The notes under the pieces were generated by a model that was given only the letters and a program-made list of their open reading frames with translations, was not told the DNA's origin and ran no database searches. Made by a program: the position numbers and the translations under genes. A stretch of 64,000 nt of DNA from Hexactinellida sp. DTS-2022 (taxonomy: Eukaryota > Porifera > Hexactinellida): NCBI GenBank assembly GCA_028753945.1, contig JAPNXP010000009.1, forward strand, positions 4,216,001 through 4,280,000, read 5' to 3'. The stretch's first letter is position 1. Every line of letters starts with the position of its first letter. Below, one piece after another: positions 57,152 to 64,000 of this stretch.

Positions 57152-57373
57152 CTTAAGAAATTTTCCGAATCTTTCGACAACCCAAGCTTCTTGTTGAGGA
57201 ACAAAGTTAATCAGAGTATTATATGGTAACTTTTTTCTAACTGAAAAATAACGTCGTTGAAAACGAAACAATAGAAGGATATTAGAATTTGAATAATTTA
57301 TAGAGAAACGTAACAGTTTTGTAGTTAAAAACTTTCGATGTAATGAAAGTAATGAATAATACATTAGTCCCAA
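57152..57373 (-). CDS. STOML2: Stomatin-like protein 2, first coding exon
   Basis: 74 codons from the ATG at 57371-57373; a second in-frame ATG (57362-57364) could also serve. Residues 1-50 are rich in Leu, Arg, Lys, Ser and lack acidic residues, as expected of a mitochondrial targeting sequence. Residues 52-74 read NTLINFVPQQEAWVVERFGK plus FLK, the strongly conserved opening of the SLP-2 SPFH domain. The exon ends in phase 0 before gtaag at 57151. Its partner is the exon at 25189-25596. Upstream (plus-strand side) no promoter motif is distinctive. Confidence 0.92.
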
Positions 57374-58140
57374 AGGAAAACAAAACTGATGGGTGACTTA
57401 ATCAATTTATGCTAATAACAACAAAATAAATCTAGCAAAGAGCACAATGGAAAAGAAGATAAAAATTATTTTTGGTTAAATTAAAAGGTCTAACTCAAAA
57501 AGTAGAAAGTGCTAATATAGTTTTTTAGTACCCATCAGGGGGGAATATTAGAGATATGCAATTATGTTTTTATTTAAGTTGAGCTACAATTCGCAATTTG
57601 AAGAATTAATTGATTAGTTAATAAGGATATGGCCCATGGAAAAAAGTTAATTGAATGCAAGTTTTTGGAGAGTATTAAGTAGTAATAGTTTCCCTTCAAA
57701 ATAGAATTGATCCTCCTTGAATTACTATAGAGATAACATAGACTATTATATAATTGCTCCTATATGAATCCAACTAGCATTGCCTCGCTCTAACAATACA
57801 ACTGAATACAGCTAACTTAGTTAAATTAATCAAATAAGGCTGTATTTAAGCACTAAGGAGATAGAGGCGTCGATTCAAATGAAAATTCGCAAAGATGAAG
57901 TTGCGTGTTTTTGTATTGAAAAATATTCCCAGACATGGTGGTATGTGTCTAAATATGAAGTGAAATTAGATTGCGATTATTTTTGGATGACGTATGCCCC
58001 CTCAAACCGCAGCCACCCTGCCTATCTTTCTCAGAAAATCTTCAGAAAAAAAACAAAAATCACCGAATTTTATTATGTTTCCAATATTAGTATTGTTATT
58101 AGTAAACTACCAATAAGAGTATGAAAACTGTTAGGTAGAC
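57374..58140. promoter_or_regulatory. STOML2 5' flank; probable promoter region, no motif assigned
   Basis: This lies directly upstream of the STOML2 start codon. AT-rich, without a clear TATA box at a defensible position or CpG-rich patch. Position is the only support. Confidence 0.3.
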
Positions 58141-58157
58141 CTTTATCTGTGCATACA

Positions 58158-58222
58158 CACTATAGGGTATCACTGAGTCTCGAACCAGAGACCCTCAGCT
58201 CAATGTTCTTTAGCCTAACCAA
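58158..58222 (-). ncRNA. tRNA-like sequence, possible SINE relic
   Basis: On the minus strand GGTTCGAGACTC is a perfect B box, preceded by tttggttaggct, which resembles a tRNA D-arm. No acceptor stem can be paired and the A box is imperfect. It is a tRNA-derived relic rather than a gene. Confidence 0.35.
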
Positions 58223-58387
58223 ACAGTCATCGCTACTCTTCAAAATAATCAAAGTATTGATGAAGTAATTATATTTCAATTTATTATACACCCATAGAGA
58301 CTTTATATAAAAATATACAAGGAATATAATTTGATAAATCTTTGTATATCCATTTATTTATATTTATAGCAACTTTGAATTCTAGAT
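58223..58387. other. Short gene-free spacer
   Basis: AT-rich; nothing recognised. Confidence 0.4.
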
Positions 58388-61300
58388 TTGATGACAAGCA
58401 AAGACGTAGCATACTTACCTACAGAAGATTCAGACAGCAGCAGTCAGATGAAGATCCATACTGTACCTAGTACGGGTCTCTCACAGGATGTCGACATGGT
58501 GACCCTGACTCCCGGTGCGAGTACACCCTCTAAAACTTTTACGCCGCAGAAGAAGAAGCCTTTCGGGATCAAGAGGAAGCAGAACAGTACATCCTTCGCC
58601 ACGCCTCGCAAGATGTTCCCGTCGAAGAGATGTCGAAGCATAACGCCAGAAGATTCGGGAGAGACGCCATCAGCTGACAGTCCCACCAGTTCGCAAGCGC
58701 CGCCATCAGCTGACACTGCCACGACTTCACAAGCTCCTGAGAGTCCCGTATCCAGCGCATCGAAGAAGCTTGGTACTGGTTTTTTCAAAGTAGAAGAAAG
58801 GGTTACCTGTCAGATATCTGTGAGAGATCCGCAGTTGACAGAACAGATGGTATCCGTATCAGAGGTTCGTTCCAATTTGGTAATTGATTCGGGGGTATTG
58901 CAAACTATCATATCTATCTGTACAATTTGTAAAATATGTAAGAGAGGGGATCTAAAATTGTGGGATAAGGGTACAAAAAGTTGTTTTGGAAATTATTTTA
59001 CTTTACGTTGCGGGGCGTGCGGTCGGGGCGAGGATTTCTGGACAGTTTCTTGTAAATTTGGTAAGAAAATTGACATAGGTGGTAAATTAGCAACTAAACG
59101 TAATGACACCGTGTTCCAATCCGTTCTCGCGGGTCGCTTGATAGGGGTGGGTAGGAAGAGACTAGGGGTATACCATGCCATGCTTGGACTAACTCCTCCG
59201 CCTGACCACATCAATCTATACAAGTTGATTTGTTGGTAGCAGTTGAGTTAGTGGCCAAGCAATCCATGGATAGAGCAGCATCTGAGCTTGAGGCTCTCCA
59301 TGGAAGATGTGAGAACGGGTTGATTCCGACATAACTTCGTTCGATAGGGCATATCAGAAGAGGTCGACTAAAGGTGATGGTGGTTATAGTAGGTACTGTT
59401 TTGCATCGGTAATTAGTATGACATTAGGTAAAATACTTGCTTTTGATGTCGCGTGTAATAGTTGCCGCGAGTCACTCGTATCGCAAACATGGTAGAGGAA
59501 CAATGCTTGGACCAGACGAACACGATAAATTAGTCGATTCCCACCAGCCTCAATGCCCGGGTAAGTATAGTGCATACCAGGGTTGGGGCCAATTACAATT
59601 ATAATTGTGTAATTGGTAATTAATTACAATTACACTGTAATTGTAATTAAAAAAATTCAGGAGTCTGATAATCGTAATTAATCGTAATTGAGTTTTCCAT
59701 TTGGTGTAATTGTTCAATTACGTTTCAATTACGTTTTAGTTTTTCATGGTGTGAATACTAAAAATGCATGTAACTGTGAAATAACAAATGAAACAATTAA
59801 TTCCTCGTTAACAAGGAAGCCAAACATACTAGTATACTAGTCAAATAATTATATAAATTAGAACTTTCGATTGTTATAATAAAGTAGTATATTCAATATT
59901 CATTTACAATGTCTCCTCCTATATTTGATCACTTTGATCCTCCTACAAATCCCACTACCGGCTGATTCATGCTGATAACTAGTTATAACTATCATATTTC
60001 ATAAATAGTAGATTGTCATTTCTTTTGATAGTAAAAGTTAATAACCATACAATGTAATTGTAATTAATTGTAATTGGGGGGGGAAAATTGGAATGTAATT
60101 GTAATTGGAACATTTTCGTATATCCATAATTGTAATTAATTGTAATTGAAAAATTTAGATGTCTTGTAATTGATTCGTAATTGTAATTGAACAAATGTAA
60201 TTGACCCCAACCCTGGTGCATACTCTAGTGTGTGTCTAGAAAGCGAACTTTCTACTGTGCTCCTAGAGCAAGCACTAACCCGTGGTGTTGCATTCGATGG
60301 CTTGGTCTGCGATGGTGATAATAAAACATTTGCTAAAGTTACCCAGCATAACCCATACGCAGCCATAGCACCCTCCATAAAAATTCAACGTTACGAGTGC
60401 CTCGCCCACGTTGGAAAAAGGATGAAGGGGCACTTGATCGAGCATCAGAAAGACCAACTAAGGGAGTCGAGATCCAATAAAAAACAGGAGAAAACCAAAC
60501 TTATAACATTAGGAGGAGCTGAGAAAGCAGTAAATACAGAGGTAAACTAGTCTAAAAACTATACCAAGAGGTGACTGGGGTAGGGATGCGGAAGGGGTAA
60601 AGTTTCTTAGTGACGAAATGTGTTCTCGTATAACTTCATTATATCAACTTGTGGTGAAACAGCATCTTGGTAACACGCCGGATATTTTAGAAGCAGTAAA
60701 ATCTATTCCAATACATTAGGGGGCTACTGATGAAAACGCATCAGAAAATCATAAGTTCTGCCCGAAGGGTCCCGAGTCGTGGTGTCGTTATCAACGAGCA
60801 ATTTCGTCCGGAGAAATTCCCCCACGTCACCCAAATAATCTTAGTGTCGACGGCGTAGAAATAATAACTCGAGTACGGTATTTTCAAATATAACCATAAT
60901 AAAGAATACTTTATAAACCAAATAGCAGAAAGACAAACGAGTAATCATAACGAAGCAGTACATAATATTCTATTCACAATGGTAAGGAAGACAGAAGCAG
61001 TAGGATTGGTAATAGTGAAATTGGGGCCCGCTTTGGCACTAAAAGATATAATGAGGGACACCTAGGACTTTTAAAAGTTCTAGAATTGTTACAAATAAAA
61101 ATCCATCCATGGCTAATAGAATTATTCACTAACTTAGATAAAGTAAGAGTAGAACATAGCTATAAATTAGATCTAAAACAACGTAAACGATTTACTTCGC
61201 GCATGAAACGTAATCGCAAAAATATAGCTAGCATTCGTCGGTTCGGTAAGGGGTACGAAAGTGGGAAATCGAGTTCATCGCACGTCGGTAATCCTGAAGG

Positions 61301-61563
61301 GGAAGTAGTAGCCGCCGCAAAGAATCCCGGGGTTCCTACTTCTTCACAGGATGACGACAGTTGCGTAATTTGGGGTAGAGGGGAGGCAGATAGATGGTAT
61401 TATTGATAGTCTAAATATAATCGTAAACAATGACGTGATAGAGTGGATTAGTTGTGGTATTTATGGCTTGTGGTTTCATAATGTTTGTGTAAGTTTAGTA
61501 GAATCCAAAGATTATTCAGATGTTGATTGGAATTGTGCAGCGTGTGAGTGTGACGACCAGTGA
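58388..61563 (+). pseudogene. Animal Mutator-like transposase with C-terminal PHD finger, decayed and split
   Basis: The first frame (58388-59239, 283 codons) has a Ser/Thr/Pro-rich N-terminal half with basic patches, then a zinc-ribbon-like CTICKICKRGDLKLW ... LRCGACGRGEDFW and RLIGVGRKRLGVYHAMLGL then TPPP. This matches the Mutator-like transposase domain known in animal genomes. After a shift come KQSMDRAASELEALHG (59256-59303) and FDRAYQKRS ... MTLGKILAFDVACNSC (59340-59465). A hAT MITE interrupts here; it resumes with GVAFDGLVCDGDNKTFAKV (60285-60341), containing the DGD motif, and RYECLAHVGKRMKG. KGPESWCRYQRAISSGE (60765-60815) follows. The end is a PHD-like finger (61362-61560) with C-V-I-W, W-I-S-C-G-I-Y, WFHNVC and WNCAAC: two of eight ligands are lost. 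Confidence 0.75.
59578..60215. mobile_element. hAT MITE inserted in the Mutator-like gene
   Basis: CAGGGTTGGGGCCAATTACA faces TGTAATTGACCCCAACCCTG. The 8-bp duplication gtgcatac is exact (59570-59577, 60216-60223). Subterminal zones consist of repeated aattgtaatt units. Reading across the element with one copy of the duplication removed keeps the transposase frame open. Confidence 0.95.
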
Positions 61564-62456
61564 TGTATTGTAATGTTATTGTTTTGCTAGTATTAGTATA
61601 TATCCACTATCTATGTTTTATTATATTTCATTATACTTATAATATCCTTATATTATAATCAAATCTAATACCTCAATGTAAAGAAAAAAAATGTATGTTC
61701 TGAAAAAAAGTAAGTAATTATAGTCAAGCTTACTAAAAGAAAAACATGCATGTAATACAGGCACAAATGATTGGCAAGGTGATTTATTTTCAATCAATCA
61801 GATTGCAGCCTCATAAAATCTTACTATTACAAACCCTCGAATTTAATTGGCTAACATATTTTGTCACCTTCAAATGTGAATATTTCTCTTCAAAAACCAA
61901 TAGATCGTTGTCGCAGTACAAAATTACCCCTGTATACAAATTTTCAGCTTTCTGGGACTCGTACTCTTTCCAATCAATTCTGGACAAACACACAAACAAA
62001 CACACAGACAACAATTCCTCTTTTAATATATAGATAGATCGTGACCTTCGTTATAAAAGGCCTATTCACAACTTGATAATTTTGGACAATGGATGTGTCC
62101 GAAGTCCATTATACTACAGGCCATAGACTACTATATAATACAGAAGGGAAAGCAGCCGACCAACGGATAAAAAAGAGAAGCCAGTTTCTGATTTTCACTA
62201 TAATACAATCTATGCTTATAGAATTTGTGAATTTGATTTAATATAGGGTAATAGAGTATGGTAAATCCATTAGTAGTATTATAAGATTCTCAGAACTGCG
62301 GTTTAGGCGCCATTAATGATGACGTCAGCGACAACTAATACACATGTATACAGTATACACATAAAAGAATTCAATGAAGCATAATTACGTTTCTTGGTTG
62401 AGACTTTCTAGCAGTTTCACTAACTTCATTGGAAAGTCCTTTAAGATAAAGATTAG
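61564..62456. repeat. Gene-free; fragments of dispersed repeats
   Basis: 61740-62037 ends in acaaacacacagacaacaatt then cttttaatatatagata, matching 5603-5640. 62042-62062 repeats 17461-17485. These look like pieces of non-autonomous elements without visible boundaries. Confidence 0.45.
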
Positions 62457-63017
62457 TTATAATCTCTTACAACCATCAGTAGCATGTAGATCGCAAACAA
62501 AACCAGAATCCCATTCAACTGGTACCTGTGCAAGTAGGTGGAGCATTAAATGTTTAGTTGGAAGTTTAGTTGCCAATATCTGCGATTCAAACGATTCGAG
62601 TATAGAAAATGCAGTTTCTACATACTGGTAAAGCCCTCCTCTATTAAGAATCTCAATATAAGAATTATTCATCTGATCTTTCTGAAGTAGTTCAAAACAA
62701 ACATCACAGTTGAACGTTGTATGAGCGAATGAGAGATGTACTGCTACATAAGCAACAATATGTTTAGAGTCATCTGATAAAGAAAGTAGGTCAATAAAAT
62801 CAGTCGGTAATGTGATTAAAAAATCCCAAATCAGCTTATTTATTTCATCAGTTGAAGACACTATTAATAAGCCACTAAAGTCGATATCGCGTTTGAGAAG
62901 GTGCTGGTAAGTTATTATCTTTTCAGAACGCAGTATATCAGTTAAACTCACTAGAAAACGACCGCCACTCATTTGTCTATATTGAGAAAATCTCCTTTCT
63001 AATGGATCGGTCTGCAA
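62457..63017 (-). pseudogene. P-element/THAP9-like transposase C-terminal part
   Basis: A single open frame of 186 codons begins in QTDPLERRFSQYRQMSGGRF and LVSLTDILRSEK, a segment I associate with the C-terminal part of P-type transposases. It continues with FSGLLIVSSTDEINK and FNCDVCFELLQKD. No upstream catalytic part is found next to it, so it is a truncated copy, though this piece itself is unbroken. It could alternatively belong to another transposon family sharing this tail. Confidence 0.5.
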
Positions 63018-63141
63018 TCTTCCGGTTAATACGTTATGAAAGCCATCTGTAAGTTGTCCGTGGCGAATCGACCGAGACCGAAAGGCTCGTTGACATTATT
63101 ATTATATTTCATCAATTCAATTTCCGTCTCAGTACTCGTAT
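63018..63141. other. Short spacer
   Basis: Contains gtggcgaatcgaccgagacc, similar to 49850-49876. No feature is assigned. Confidence 0.4.
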
Positions 63142-63819
63142 TTAAGAATAATATAAGAAAATGCTAATATAGATTAACGAACCTAAACCGATGAGATCAA
63201 ACGACTGGATATAAGTTCCGGATCCTTTTATGATGTTGTTAAAGATGTTATCCTTGTTTCTCCTCCTCCAACAACCCTCAGCCAGATGTGTTTCCAACAG
63301 TTCATCAGGATTAGTAGTTGATCCTCTTCTCATTCTTTTCTTAACAATGTTCCAGCTACCTTCAATTCCTTGAGTATGCACACCAGTAGTTGGATTCACG
63401 AAGTTCTCACTTTGGTTCACAGTGTGATGCGTGTACTGGGGTGTATGAGCCAAGATATTGTATGCAGCCCACTCATCTGAGTATACAACGGAGCCAGGTA
63501 GGAAGCAATGCTGGATAAGGGGTAGCAGAGTTGCAGCAGATCTATCTGGTACACATAACATAACCATTCGGCCTGAATCTCTCTAGACTATTCCAAAAAC
63601 CCAAGTACCCACTACTAATCTTCCGCGGTTCTATTTACGTTTGCCGAACTTGGATTCATCAATCTCCACGATAATTCCGGGACCACCTAAGGGTTCAGCA
63701 TCTTGTATGATCTCTTCAACACAGATATCCCTCATAAAGTTCTTCCAATCAAAAATACAGTAGGGAGATAGAGAGCGTACAGAAAATCTTAAAAACTTTA
63801 TCCTGTTATTGTGAGACAA
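63142..63819 (-). pseudogene. Merlin (ISXO2/IS1595-like) transposase with two in-frame stops
   Basis: One minus-strand frame covers the whole stretch. It starts near SPYCIFDWKNFMRDICVEE, then GGPGIIVEIDESKFGKRK with the first catalytic Asp (63633-63688). A TAG at about 63630 and another stop near 63580 follow. Then MVMLCVPDRSA, SVVYSDEWAAYNIL with the second Asp (63450-63490), and GVHTQGIEGSWNIVKKRMRR with the Glu (63335-63395) complete the DDE triad of the Merlin superfamily. The start may lie beyond 63819; terminal repeats were not located. Confidence 0.82.
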
Positions 63820-64000
63820 TTAGTTGGAATACAATATTACTATTCATTGACTCACTCACCAGGGCTATTGATCATATTCTTATCCATTATTTTCAATGCA
63901 GAAGTTGAGTGTACGACTTGTTTGGTAGGGTAGGGAATAAAGAAAAAACATGGAAGGGAAGGTTAAATTTGTTAGGTAATCTTGGACATGCAAGTACACA
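63820..64000. other. Window edge, nothing recognised
   Basis: AT-rich; could include the 5' part of the Merlin element. Confidence 0.35.

Noticed and set aside
61811..62014. 67-codon minus-strand frame beginning MLSVCLFVCLS
   Set aside because: It is translation of a gtgtgtttgt-rich repeat end, not a protein.

Overview
This is an AT-rich piece of an animal nuclear genome, most likely an invertebrate; I cannot place the phylum. The evidence is an intron-containing mitochondrial stomatin-like gene, typical metazoan DNA transposons (hAT, Tigger/pogo, P/THAP, Merlin, two kinds of Mutator-like element, Helitron), a Ty3/gypsy retrotransposon and dozens of short non-autonomous elements. There is no sign of operons, Shine-Dalgarno sites or compact bacterial gene layout.

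Only one host gene is convincing. It is a STOML2/SLP-2 orthologue on the minus strand. Its first coding exon is 57152-57373, its second is 25189-25596, and a single 31,555-bp intron (25597-57151) separates them. Both exon edges have GT/AG signals and both are in phase 0. Later exons are not visible and probably lie left of the window.

Layout. 0-8.6 kb: decayed IS630/Tc1 remnant, a full-length Tigger element with a nested MITE, a decayed zinc-binding domain and two hAT MITEs. 8.6-12.2 kb: gypsy pol remnant running into an LTR that is itself followed by a primer-binding-like site. 12.4-25 kb: P/THAP transposase fragments, hAT MITEs, and a hAT element with a decayed transposase. 25.6-57.2 kb (STOML2 intron): MITEs, a deletion derivative of the Tigger element, a Helitron split by three insertions, a FLYWCH-type Mutator element, a small Mutator-like element carrying a RING-finger gene fragment, a ZNF862-like hAT element with nested insertions, and an inverted duplication. 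57.4-64 kb: a second type of Mutator-like transposase with a decayed C-terminal PHD finger, split by a hAT MITE; then a P-element C-terminus and a Merlin transposase.

Every transposase seen carries frameshifts or stops, so none looks active in its present form. Exact target-site duplications at many insertions still allow a relative chronology. The most unusual items are the RING-carrying element at 46467-47422, the PHD-tailed Mutator-like gene at 58388-61563, the triple-nested Helitron at 35290-40445, and the giant STOML2 intron. All family assignments come from reading motifs by eye; no database search was run.
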